From JAXMCI01 sp046349435 (lineage in GTDB: Bacteria; Pseudomonadota; Alphaproteobacteria; Dongiales; Dongiaceae), in the NCBI GenBank assembly GCA_046349435.1, contig JAXMCI010000016.1, forward strand, positions 106,950-170,949: a stretch of 64,000 nt of DNA, read 5' to 3'. Numbering within the stretch: position 1 is the stretch's first letter; every line of letters begins with the position of its first letter. This document shows positions 1-7,236 of the stretch, piece after piece. The notes under the pieces were generated by a model. The model was not told the DNA's origin and did no database searches. It worked only from the letters and a program-made list of their open reading frames with translations. The position numbers and the translations under genes were made by a program.

Positions 1-392
1 ACGCGGTGCCAGCCCAGCCCGACCCCCTCGCCGTCATCGAGCGCGCGCGGCGGCCGGTCCGCATAGTCGCCGACCGAGACCATGGCGGCGATCTGGCCGC
101 AGAGCGGCGCCGCTTCCGGCGCGGCGGCGAGCAGCTGGTTGAGGCCGCCGCACTCGTCGGCCTCGAAATGCGAGAAGGAGACGTGGCGCAGGCGGTGCAG
201 CGGCATGACCCGCCCGATCGCCGCGGCGACCACGGGGAAGAGCCGGCGCGGCCCGGTGTGGAAGAGCAGCGGCTCGTCGTCCTCGATCAGGTACTGGTTG
301 AAGGAGAAGGCCCCGCCCGGAATCTCGACCGGAATGGAGATCCGGTAGATGCGGTCGGCGATCTCATCGACGGCGGCCTGCGGCTCGGTCAT
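1..392 (-). CDS. MBL-fold metallo-hydrolase (ODP-like), 3' part outside window
   Basis: Partial gene: the ATG is at 390-392 on the minus strand and the frame runs off the left edge after about 130 codons. The N-terminal part has the beta-strand-rich start of a metallo-beta-lactamase fold (IEDDEPLLFHTG). It is followed by SHFEADECGG, an H-x-E-x-D metal-binding motif like that of the oxygen-binding domain of flavodiiron proteins. In those enzymes the motif ends in His, but here Glu-Cys follows the Asp. Such domains bind a di-iron or di-zinc centre and act as oxidoreductases or hydrolases; the substrate cannot be read here. The gene diverges from the RidA-like gene at 500. The family call is fairly secure, the function is not. 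Confidence 0.7.
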   Translation of the reverse strand, partial: MTEPQAAVDEIADRIYRISIPVEIPGGAFSFNQYLIEDDEPLLFHTGPRRLFPVVAAAIGRVMPLHRLRHVSFSHFEADECGGLNQLLAAAPEAAPLCGQIAAMVSVGDYADRPPRALDDGEGVGLGWHR

Positions 393-499
393 GGCGGGTC
401 CTCTCGACGGGCGGGCCTGATGCTCAGCGACGGGGTGACGCCCGGCAGCCCCGTCGCTATGCTCGCCCCCTTTGCCGCGACTGCAACGGAGAAACGGAC

Positions 500-973
500 A
501 TGGCCGGAAGGATCGATCAGCGCCTGGCGGAACTCAAGATCGAGCTGCCCAAGGCGGCGACCCCGGTGGCCAACTACGTGCCGGTGGTGATCGCCGGCGG
601 GCTCGCCTTCGTCGCCGGCCAGGTCACGGTGTGGAACGGCGAGTTCCGCTATGTCGGCAAGCTCGGCAAGGCCTACACGGTCGAGGACGGCCAGAAGGCG
701 GCGCGGCTCTGCGCGCTCAACGTGCTGGCGCAGCTGCGCAACGCGCTCGGCGGCGACCTCGACCGGGTGAAGCGCTGCGTGCGGCTCTGCGTCTACGTCA
801 ACTCGGCCGACGACTTCACCGAGCAGCCGAAGGTCGCCAACGGCGCGTCCGACGTCATGGTCGAGGTGTTCGGCGATGCCGGCCGGCATGCGCGCACGGC
901 GATCGGCACCAACGTGCTGCCGCTCGACCTCGCCGTCGAGGTGGACGCGGTGTTCGAGGTCAGCGGCGCCTAG
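500..973 (+). CDS. RidA/YjgF-family protein
   Basis: A 157-residue protein of the YjgF/YER057c/UK114 superfamily, longer than the roughly 130 residues of RidA itself and resembling the YjgF-like c1 subgroup. It has the family N-terminus (GGLAFVAGQV) and the late VYVNSADDF block, and ends near VEVDAVFEV. RidA removes reactive enamine/imine intermediates formed by PLP enzymes. The c1 subgroup may lack the key Arg, and I do not see the typical C-terminal Arg motif, so deaminase activity is uncertain. The ATG at 500 has GGAGA about 10 bases upstream. It is monocistronic or the first gene of a short unit, 69 bp before the LacI-type regulator. Confidence 0.85.
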   Translation: MAGRIDQRLAELKIELPKAATPVANYVPVVIAGGLAFVAGQVTVWNGEFRYVGKLGKAYTVEDGQKAARLCALNVLAQLRNALGGDLDRVKRCVRLCVYVNSADDFTEQPKVANGASDVMVEVFGDAGRHARTAIGTNVLPLDLAVEVDAVFEVSGA

Positions 974-1042
974 CACCGGGCCGGGGGTGCCGGGGCCCGG
1001 TCACGGCGAGCGGCCCCTCGAACCGGCCGGAGCGAACCTGGG

Positions 1043-2065
1043 GTGGTGACGCGCAAGGATGTCACGCTGAAGGACGTGGCCGCGGCGGCGAAGGTATCGC
1101 GGGCGACCGCGGCCCGCGCTCTCAACAGCTACGGCTATGTCGGCGACGACACCGCGGTGCGGGTGCTGGAGATCGCCGATGCGCTGGGCTATCGCGCCAA
1201 CCGCGTCGCCCAGGCGCTGCGCCGCGGGCAGCTCCCGATCGTCGGCTTCCTGCCCGGCGACATCCAGAACGCGTTCTTCGCGCGGATCGCCCACGACCTG
1301 GAGGTCGAGCTCCGCAAGCACGGCCACAACCTGCTGATCGCGAGCAGCGAGGAGAGCGTCGAGCAGGAGCGCGAGCTGCTCGAGAGCCTGCGCTCGTTGA
1401 GCGTCCGCGGCTTCATCCTGGCGCCGACCTCGACCAGCGACAATCAGCACATCGTGAGCCTGGCGCGCGACGGCTCGCCGATCGTGCTGATCGATCGCGT
1501 CGCCGAGAGCGTCCGTTGCGACAGCGTCGTGGTGGACAACGAAGGCGGCGCGCGCAAGGCGGTGGACTACCTGATCGCCAACGGTCACCGGCGCATCGCC
1601 CTGCTGCGCGACGATTCGCGGATCTTCACCGCGCAGGAGCGCCTCGCCGGCTACCGCAACGCGCTGCAGGCGCATGGGATCGCGCCCGACGACTCGCTGG
1701 TCGGCGTCTCGCGATCCACGGTGGAGCATGCGATCGAGGCGACGATCCGCCTGTTCAGCCGCCGCGACCGTCCGACGGCGCTCTTCACGGTCGACAGCCT
1801 GATGACCCAGGGCGCCCTGCTGGCCTTGCGCTCGCTGGGGCTCGCCATTCCGCGCGACGTGTCCCTGGTGGGCTTCGACGATTTCGATCTCGCGACCTTC
1901 ACCGACCCGCAGATCACCGTCGTGGCGCAGCCGATCGCCGAGATCGGCCCGCTGGCGGCCAGGCTGCTGCTCGAGCGCCTCGAGGGAAACAAGGACGCGC
2001 CCCGGCATGTCCGCTTCCCGACGCGCCTGGTGATCCGCGGGTCGGTGGCGCCGCGGAAATCCTGA
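1043..2065 (+). CDS. LacI-family transcriptional regulator
   Basis: A 340-residue LacI/GalR repressor. The N-terminal helix-turn-helix (residues about 7-55) has the family pattern VTLKDVAAAAKVSRATAARALN and the hinge helix near NRVAQALRRG. The rest is a periplasmic-binding-protein-like effector domain with the hallmark VGFDDFD near residue 275. The start is GTG at 1043, with GTG at 1046 equally possible; either keeps the whole helix-turn-helix. It reads in the same direction as the SIS-transporter-kinase-oxidase operon at 2204 and is separated from it by 138 bp holding two perfect palindromes, so it most likely controls that operon. The effector is unknown, probably a sugar phosphate or amino sugar. 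Confidence 0.93.
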   Translation: MVTRKDVTLKDVAAAAKVSRATAARALNSYGYVGDDTAVRVLEIADALGYRANRVAQALRRGQLPIVGFLPGDIQNAFFARIAHDLEVELRKHGHNLLIASSEESVEQERELLESLRSLSVRGFILAPTSTSDNQHIVSLARDGSPIVLIDRVAESVRCDSVVVDNEGGARKAVDYLIANGHRRIALLRDDSRIFTAQERLAGYRNALQAHGIAPDDSLVGVSRSTVEHAIEATIRLFSRRDRPTALFTVDSLMTQGALLALRSLGLAIPRDVSLVGFDDFDLATFTDPQITVVAQPIAEIGPLAARLLLERLEGNKDAPRHVRFPTRLVIRGSVAPRKS

Positions 2066-2126
2066 CCCGGAGCGCGCGCTCGCGAATCCGCCTTGCGGAG
2101 GAGCAGCATTCATGTGCTTCATAGGC

Positions 2127-2142
2127 GTGAGATCGATCTCAC
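2127..2142. promoter_or_regulatory. Candidate LacI-type operator O1
   Basis: A perfect 16-bp palindrome, GTGAGATC/GATCTCAC, with the central CG typical of LacI-family operators. It lies between the LacI-type regulator and the operon it probably controls. An identical 16-mer follows 34 bp downstream. Binding is inferred, not shown. Confidence 0.75.
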
Positions 2143-2159
2143 AGCGAAGCGCGACATTT

Positions 2160-2177
2160 TGTGAGATCGATCTCACA
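2160..2177. promoter_or_regulatory. Candidate LacI-type operator O2
   Basis: The second copy of the palindrome at 2127. Here the symmetry extends to 18 bp (TGTGAGATC/GATCTCACA). It ends 26 bp before the ATG of the SIS gene at 2204, a position that would block a promoter or the start of transcription. The spacing of 34 bp from the first site is about three helical turns, so two repressor dimers could sit on the same face. Confidence 0.78.
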
Positions 2178-2203
2178 TCGCGCACGGACAAGGAAGAGGC
2201 TGC

Positions 2204-3217
2204 ATGCTGAATTTCGACAAGGACCGCTTCGTGAGGATCGAGACCGGCGCGGTCGCCATCGCCGGCGAGGTGCGGGCGCTGATCGGGAACCTGCTCGCCG
2301 ACGGGGTGGACCGGCTCTATTTCATGGGCACGGGCGGCGTCCAGCTCCTGACCCTGCCGGCGGTCCAGGTCGCGCAGCGCCGGTCCCGCTTCCCGGTCGA
2401 CGCGGCCTATCCCGCCCAGGTGGTGATCGATCCGCCGGCGGCCCTCGACAGGAATTCGCTGGTGGTCATCCCGTCGCTCTCGGGGACCACGAAGGAAAGC
2501 GTGAAGCTGCTCGGCTTCCTCAAGGAGCGCGGCGTGCGGACAATCTCGCTGACCGGGCACCGCGACACGCCGCTGGCCCGGGAGGCCGATCACAACTTCA
2601 CGAACTTCGCCGAGGACGACACCTCCTCGGAGATGTTCTACCTGCAGACCCTGCTGATCGTCCTCTCGATCCTGGCGGCGCGCGGCGAGCACGCGAATTT
2701 CGACGCCACCGTCGCCGAGCTGCAGACGCTGCCCAGGCTCCTGGTCGATGTGAAGGCGGCATTCGAGAGCACCGCGGCGGAGCTCGCAGCCGCCATCAAG
2801 GACGAGAGCTACCACATCTTCACGGGCGCCGGCGCGGTCTGGCCGCAGGCCTACTACTACGGAATGTGCATCCTCGAAGAGATGCAATGGATCCGCACCC
2901 GCCCGGTGCACGCCGCCGACTTCTTCCACGGCACGCTCGAGCTCGTCGAGCAGGGTGTCAGCGTCTTCGTCTTCAAGGGCGAGGATGCCTCGCGTCCGCT
3001 GTCGGATCGGGTCGAGAGCTTCGCCCGGCGCTACACCGACAAGGTCCGCGTGCTCGACGCGGCGGACGCCAGGCTTCCAGGCATCTCGCCCGAGACGCGC
3101 AGCCTGATCTCGCCGGTCCTGCTCGCGACCCGGCTGGAACGGCTCAGCGCCCATCTCGAGGTGCTGCGCAACCATCCGCTGACGACGCGACGGTACTACA
3201 AGCGCGTCGAATACTGA
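2204..3217 (+). CDS. SIS-domain sugar-phosphate isomerase/deglycase (FrlB/GlmS-like)
   Basis: A 337-residue protein with two SIS domains. The first contains YFMGTGGVQLL and a phosphate-binding Ser-rich loop, SLSGTTKES (about 105-113). The second carries EEMQWIR and HAADFFHGTLE (about 230-250), which match the region holding the catalytic Glu and His of GlmS-type isomerases and FrlB fructoselysine-6-phosphate deglycase. The ATG at 2204 is preceded by AGGAAGAGG. It is the first gene of an operon with a CUT1 sugar transporter and a PfkB kinase, in the frlBONMD gene order. I infer cleavage or isomerisation of a phosphorylated amino sugar or Amadori product in the cytoplasm. An AgaS-like or glucosamine-6-phosphate deaminase role is the alternative. 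Confidence 0.85.
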   Translation: MLNFDKDRFVRIETGAVAIAGEVRALIGNLLADGVDRLYFMGTGGVQLLTLPAVQVAQRRSRFPVDAAYPAQVVIDPPAALDRNSLVVIPSLSGTTKESVKLLGFLKERGVRTISLTGHRDTPLAREADHNFTNFAEDDTSSEMFYLQTLLIVLSILAARGEHANFDATVAELQTLPRLLVDVKAAFESTAAELAAAIKDESYHIFTGAGAVWPQAYYYGMCILEEMQWIRTRPVHAADFFHGTLELVEQGVSVFVFKGEDASRPLSDRVESFARRYTDKVRVLDAADARLPGISPETRSLISPVLLATRLERLSAHLEVLRNHPLTTRRYYKRVEY

Positions 3218-3252
3218 GACCCAACCAACATCGCAGACAGGAAGGGACACCC

Positions 3253-4575
3253 ATGAAAGGCTCTTTGCGCACCGCGGCGCTCGCCATCACCGCCGCCTCC
3301 GCCCTGGCGCTCTCCACCGGCACCGGCTGGAGCGCCTCGGACGTCGCGGCCGATCCCGGCGCCAAGGTCGACTACAGCGGCACCGTCCGGGTGCTGACCA
3401 AGTTCGGGCTGCAGGTCCTCTCGCCCTACTTCGTCAACCTCGCCGCGGCGTACGAGAAGCTGCATCCCGGCGTGAAGGTCGAGCTCATCCAGGAGAGCGA
3501 CGACAGCGTCAAGGACAAGACCAAGACCCTGGTGGCGTCGAACTCGCTGACCGACGTCTATTTCTCCTGGACCGGCAGCTGGGGCGGCAATTTCGTCCGG
3601 GGTCATCGGGCCGTGGACCTGACGCCGGTGATCGGGCCGGACACCGAATGGGGCAAGACGCTGGTTCCGGCGGCGGTCGAGGCCTTCCGGTACAACGGCA
3701 AGGACTACGGCATCCCGCTTTATCTCGACGCCAAGTTCATGGGCTACAACAAGGCGATCTTCCAGAAGCTCGGCATCGCCGTGCCGGCGAGCCTGGAGGC
3801 GCTGATGGCCGCCTGCGACACGATCAAGAAGGCGGGCATCGCGCCCATCTCCCTCGGCAACAAGGAAGCCTGGCCGGTGGTGCACTATGTCGGTCAGCTG
3901 CTGGCCTACAACGTGCCGCGCGCGACCCTGGAGCAGGACTTCGACCCGAAGACCGCCAAGTTCGACGATCCCGGCTACGTCGCGGCGCTGAAGCAGTACA
4001 AGGACCTGTCCGATCACTGCATCGACGGCGCGTCGGTGAACGGCACGTCCTATGCCTCGGCCCTGCAGCAGTTCGCCAACGGCAAGTCGGCCATGTACTA
4101 CCAGGAGATCATCGAGTTCGACCAGAGCACCGCGGCCGATGGCGGGCTGAAGCAGGCGGACTTCGGCTTCTTCGTCCTGCCGGTCCCGCAGAATGCCAAG
4201 GGCGATGCGAAGGCGATCGAGGGCGCCCCGGAAGGCTACATGATCAACACGGCCTCGAAGAACATCCCGCTGGCGATCGACTTCATGAAGTTCGTGACCG
4301 CCAAGGAGAATGGCCAGATCCTGTCGGCACCGCCCTACGGCCAGCCGAGCGCCACGGTCGGCGGCGCCTCGCCTGAGACCATGAGCCCCGCGGTGGTGGA
4401 CGGGCTGGTCGTGCTGAAGTCCGCCTCCTACCTGATGCCCTGGCTCGACACCGCGAACCCGGCCCGCACTGCGGCCGCCTGGCTCTCCAGCCTCCAGGCG
4501 CTCGCCGGCGGCAGCATGACGCCCGAGCAGGTCATGGAGAAGGTCAAGGAAGCCTCGGCAGCCGAAGCCAAATAG
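3253..4575 (+). CDS. CUT1 ABC transporter solute-binding protein (family 1)
   Basis: A 440-residue extracellular solute-binding protein. A Sec signal peptide (about residues 1-28, ending near GWSAS) precedes a family 1 binding fold with TDVYFSWTGSWGG, YGIPLYLDAKFMGYNK and the C-terminal APPYGQPSAT region. It binds the sugar substrate in the periplasm and delivers it to the two permeases that follow. The ATG at 3253 has AGGAAGGG upstream. It corresponds in position to FrlO of the Bacillus frl operon, but the sequence alone does not identify the ligand. Neighbours: SIS gene 35 bp upstream, first permease 5 bp downstream. Confidence 0.92.
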   Translation: MKGSLRTAALAITAASALALSTGTGWSASDVAADPGAKVDYSGTVRVLTKFGLQVLSPYFVNLAAAYEKLHPGVKVELIQESDDSVKDKTKTLVASNSLTDVYFSWTGSWGGNFVRGHRAVDLTPVIGPDTEWGKTLVPAAVEAFRYNGKDYGIPLYLDAKFMGYNKAIFQKLGIAVPASLEALMAACDTIKKAGIAPISLGNKEAWPVVHYVGQLLAYNVPRATLEQDFDPKTAKFDDPGYVAALKQYKDLSDHCIDGASVNGTSYASALQQFANGKSAMYYQEIIEFDQSTAADGGLKQADFGFFVLPVPQNAKGDAKAIEGAPEGYMINTASKNIPLAIDFMKFVTAKENGQILSAPPYGQPSATVGGASPETMSPAVVDGLVVLKSASYLMPWLDTANPARTAAAWLSSLQALAGGSMTPEQVMEKVKEASAAEAK

Positions 4576-4580
4576 CGGGG

Positions 4581-5519
4581 ATGGCGGCAGCGCCGTCGCG
4601 AAACGTGAGCTGGATGCGTGCGGGCGGAACCCACGGGTTCCGCCTGCGCCACCTGCTCTCGTTCCGCTGGGCGGCCGTGGCGATCATCGCCGTCGGCTGG
4701 TTCGTCTACTATCCGATCCTCGACAATTTCGTCGTCAGCACGACCGACGAGGACATCTTCACCGGCGAGGTCACCAATGTCGGCCTCGCCAACTACCGGC
4801 GGCTGCTCGACGACCCGATCGTCTGGACGGCGCTCTGGAACAACCTTGCCTACGCGGTGATCTCCATCGTGTTCCAGGTGCTCGGCGCCTTCCTGCTGGC
4901 GGCGATCATCGAGGGCCTCGCATCCGAGCGCGCGAAACGCTTCTGGCGCGCCATCTACTTCGTGCCCTCCGCGATCTCGATCACGGTGACCGGGCTGCTG
5001 TTCTACTTCATCTACCAGCCGAATATCGGCCTGCTCGACGCCCTGCTGAAATGGGCGGGGCTGGCGGCCCTGGCCAAGCCCTGGCTGGGCGACGAGCACA
5101 CGGCGATCTACGCCATCATCGCGATGAGCCAGTGGCAAGGGTTCGGCTACTCGACCCTGCTCTTCGCCATCGCCATCCAGAAGATCCCGCGCGAGCTCTA
5201 CGACGCGGCGGTCGTCGACGGCGCCGGTCCGCTGGTGCGGCTGTGGAAGGTCACCTTTCCGCTGACCCGGGAGATGACCGGCCTGATGATCATCATCACC
5301 GTCACGGGCGCGTTCCAGGTCTTCAACGAGGTCATGGTGATGACCGCGGGCGGTCCCAACAACAGCAGCCATGTCCTCGGCACCTGGCTCTACCAGCAGG
5401 GCTTCACCCTGAACAATTTCGGCTACGGGGCGGCGATCGCGGCGGTCATCTTCGTGGTGACCCTGCTGACCGGCACGGCCCAGCTGATCTATACGCGGCG
5501 TCGCCGGGTGCAGTTCTGA
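4581..5519 (+). CDS. CUT1 ABC transporter permease (MalF-type)
   Basis: A 312-residue inner-membrane permease with six predicted membrane segments. The conserved EAA loop, near ELYDAAVVDGAGPLVRLWK, docks to the ATPase. The N-terminus has about 30 polar residues before the first hydrophobic segment (WAAVAIIAVGWFVYYPIL). ATG at 4581 is taken; an in-frame ATG at 4614 is an alternative. It lies between the binding protein and the second permease, 2 bp from the latter. No ATPase gene is present in the operon, so this importer must borrow one, as the frl transporter of B. subtilis borrows MsmX. Confidence 0.93.
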   Translation: MAAAPSRNVSWMRAGGTHGFRLRHLLSFRWAAVAIIAVGWFVYYPILDNFVVSTTDEDIFTGEVTNVGLANYRRLLDDPIVWTALWNNLAYAVISIVFQVLGAFLLAAIIEGLASERAKRFWRAIYFVPSAISITVTGLLFYFIYQPNIGLLDALLKWAGLAALAKPWLGDEHTAIYAIIAMSQWQGFGYSTLLFAIAIQKIPRELYDAAVVDGAGPLVRLWKVTFPLTREMTGLMIIITVTGAFQVFNEVMVMTAGGPNNSSHVLGTWLYQQGFTLNNFGYGAAIAAVIFVVTLLTGTAQLIYTRRRRVQF

Positions 5520-5521
5520 CC

Positions 5522-6367
5522 ATGGCGGTCGCGGCGCCGACGTCGGAGCGGAATGGCTGGGGCGCGCTCGCCAGGGCGTTTCTCCACGCCTTCCTGGTCT
5601 GCCTCGGCATCGTCGTGATCTATCCGCTGCTCTGGATGGCGCTGAGCGGCTTCAAGAACAACGCGGAGATCTTCGGCAACCCGTTCGCCCTTCCGGTCGT
5701 CTGGTCCTGGCGGAACTACGTGCTGGCCTGGAACCAGGGCGTCCGCGACTATGTGACGATCAGCGTGATCGTGACCGTCGCGTCCGCCCTCTGCACCGTG
5801 CTGATCAGCGCCTCGACCGCCTACGGCCTCACCCGCACGCGCATGCCGGGCAAGCCGCTGGTGATCGGCTTCGTCCTCGGCGGGCTGATGCTCAGCCCCA
5901 CCGTGGCGGTGATCCCGCTGGTCAAGATGATGCAGGCGCTCGGGCTCTACAACTCGTTCTGGGCGCTCATCGTGCTCTACACGGCCTTTCGCATCCCGTT
6001 CAGCACCTTCCTGATCCGGGCCTACATGCTCGACCTGCCGCGCGAGATCGACGAGGCGGCGACGATCGACGGCGCGACGGAGAGCCAGACCTTCTGGCGG
6101 ATCATCCTGCCGCTGTGCCGGCCGATCATCGTCTCCTGCATCATCCTGCACGTGCTCTTCGCCTGGAACGAGTACCTCTTCGCGATGATCTTCTCCGGCG
6201 GCGACAAGACCCTGCCGGTGGGCCTGACCTCGCTGATGGCGACGCACGGGACCAACTACGCCGTGGTCTTCGCCGCGATGACGATCTCCGCGCTGCCGAT
6301 CGTGATCGTGTTCTTCGCCGCCCAGCGCTACTTCATCCGCGGCCTCTCCGAGGGGATCGGCAAGTAG
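5522..6367 (+). CDS. CUT1 ABC transporter permease (MalG-type)
   Basis: A 281-residue inner-membrane permease, the partner of the MalF-type protein. The EAA motif reads EIDEAATIDGATESQTFWR, and the C-terminus ends in the family pattern QRYFIRGLSEGIGK. The six hydrophobic segments include IVVIYPLLWMALSG at the start. ATG at 5522 lies 2 bp after the stop of the upstream permease, so translation is probably coupled. The PfkB kinase follows after 3 bp. Subunit type and role are clear from family knowledge; the transported sugar is inferred only from neighbours. Confidence 0.94.
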   Translation: MAVAAPTSERNGWGALARAFLHAFLVCLGIVVIYPLLWMALSGFKNNAEIFGNPFALPVVWSWRNYVLAWNQGVRDYVTISVIVTVASALCTVLISASTAYGLTRTRMPGKPLVIGFVLGGLMLSPTVAVIPLVKMMQALGLYNSFWALIVLYTAFRIPFSTFLIRAYMLDLPREIDEAATIDGATESQTFWRIILPLCRPIIVSCIILHVLFAWNEYLFAMIFSGGDKTLPVGLTSLMATHGTNYAVVFAAMTISALPIVIVFFAAQRYFIRGLSEGIGK

Positions 6368-6370
6368 AGC

Positions 6371-7234
6371 ATGATCGCTGCTTCACCAAAGCTGGTGGCG
6401 GTCGGGGACAACTGCCTCGACGTCTATCTGACGAAGGATGCGATGACCGTCGGCGGCAATGCCCTGAACGTCGCGGTGCATTGGCGCCGCGCCGGCATCG
6501 CGGCGCGCTATTTCGGCGCGGTCGGACGGGATGGCGAGGGCGATGTCGTGCTCGACGAGATCGCCAGGGCCGGCCTGGCGCCGACCGACGTCGAGCGCCG
6601 CGCCGGCCCCACCGCCGTGACGCTGCTGCGCGAGAGGCTGGGCGATCGGCAGATCGTGCTCGAGGACCTGGGCGTCGGCCAGGACTACATGCCGTGCGAC
6701 GCGCACTATCGGACCATCGCCGCGGCCGACTGGGTGCATCTCGGCACCAATGCCTATCTCGGGCTGGTGCGCCGCCTGATCGCGGACCGGGTGCCGTTCA
6801 GCATCGATGTCTCGACCGCACATTCCGCCCTGCCGCTGCAGGGAGTGCCGATCGTGTTCGCCTCGGGTCCCGACGATCCGGGCACGCCGGTCGCCCCGCT
6901 GATCGACCGGCTGAGGCAGGCTGGGGCGAGCGCGGCGGTGGTGACCTGCGGCAGCCGCGGCGCCTACTTCAGCGACGGCGGCGCCGTGCTGCACGCGCCG
7001 GCCCGCGCGGTGTCGGTGGTCGATACCTGCGGCGCCGGCGACAGCTTCATCGCCAGCTTTCTCGCGGCGTTTCGCGGCGAGCGGCGTCCCGCGGCGGAAG
7101 CGCTGCGGACGGCGACGGCGGATGCCGCCCGGACCTGCATGCATGTCGGCGGCTTCCCCCAGGCGCCGCGCGCGATTCCGACCTGGCTGCTGGAGAAATA
7201 TGCCGGGGCGATCGGCGCGGCGGAGAGGGCCTGA
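6371..7234 (+). CDS. PfkB-family carbohydrate kinase (FrlD-like)
   Basis: A 287-residue ribokinase/PfkB-type kinase. It shows the N-terminal sugar-binding VGGNALNVAVHWRRAG (about 27-42) and the C-terminal ATP/catalytic signature VVDTCGAGDSFIASF (about 217-231), with the Asp of GAGDS as catalytic base. It would phosphorylate the imported sugar derivative in the cytoplasm, supplying the SIS-domain enzyme. Its place after two permeases matches frlD, the fructoselysine 6-kinase gene of the frl operon. Length fits small PfkB kinases such as FrlD (about 260-290). The start ATG at 6371 is 3 bp after the permease stop. Substrate assignment is inference. Confidence 0.9.
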   Translation: MIAASPKLVAVGDNCLDVYLTKDAMTVGGNALNVAVHWRRAGIAARYFGAVGRDGEGDVVLDEIARAGLAPTDVERRAGPTAVTLLRERLGDRQIVLEDLGVGQDYMPCDAHYRTIAAADWVHLGTNAYLGLVRRLIADRVPFSIDVSTAHSALPLQGVPIVFASGPDDPGTPVAPLIDRLRQAGASAAVVTCGSRGAYFSDGGAVLHAPARAVSVVDTCGAGDSFIASFLAAFRGERRPAAEALRTATADAARTCMHVGGFPQAPRAIPTWLLEKYAGAIGAAERA

Positions 7235-7236
7235 CC

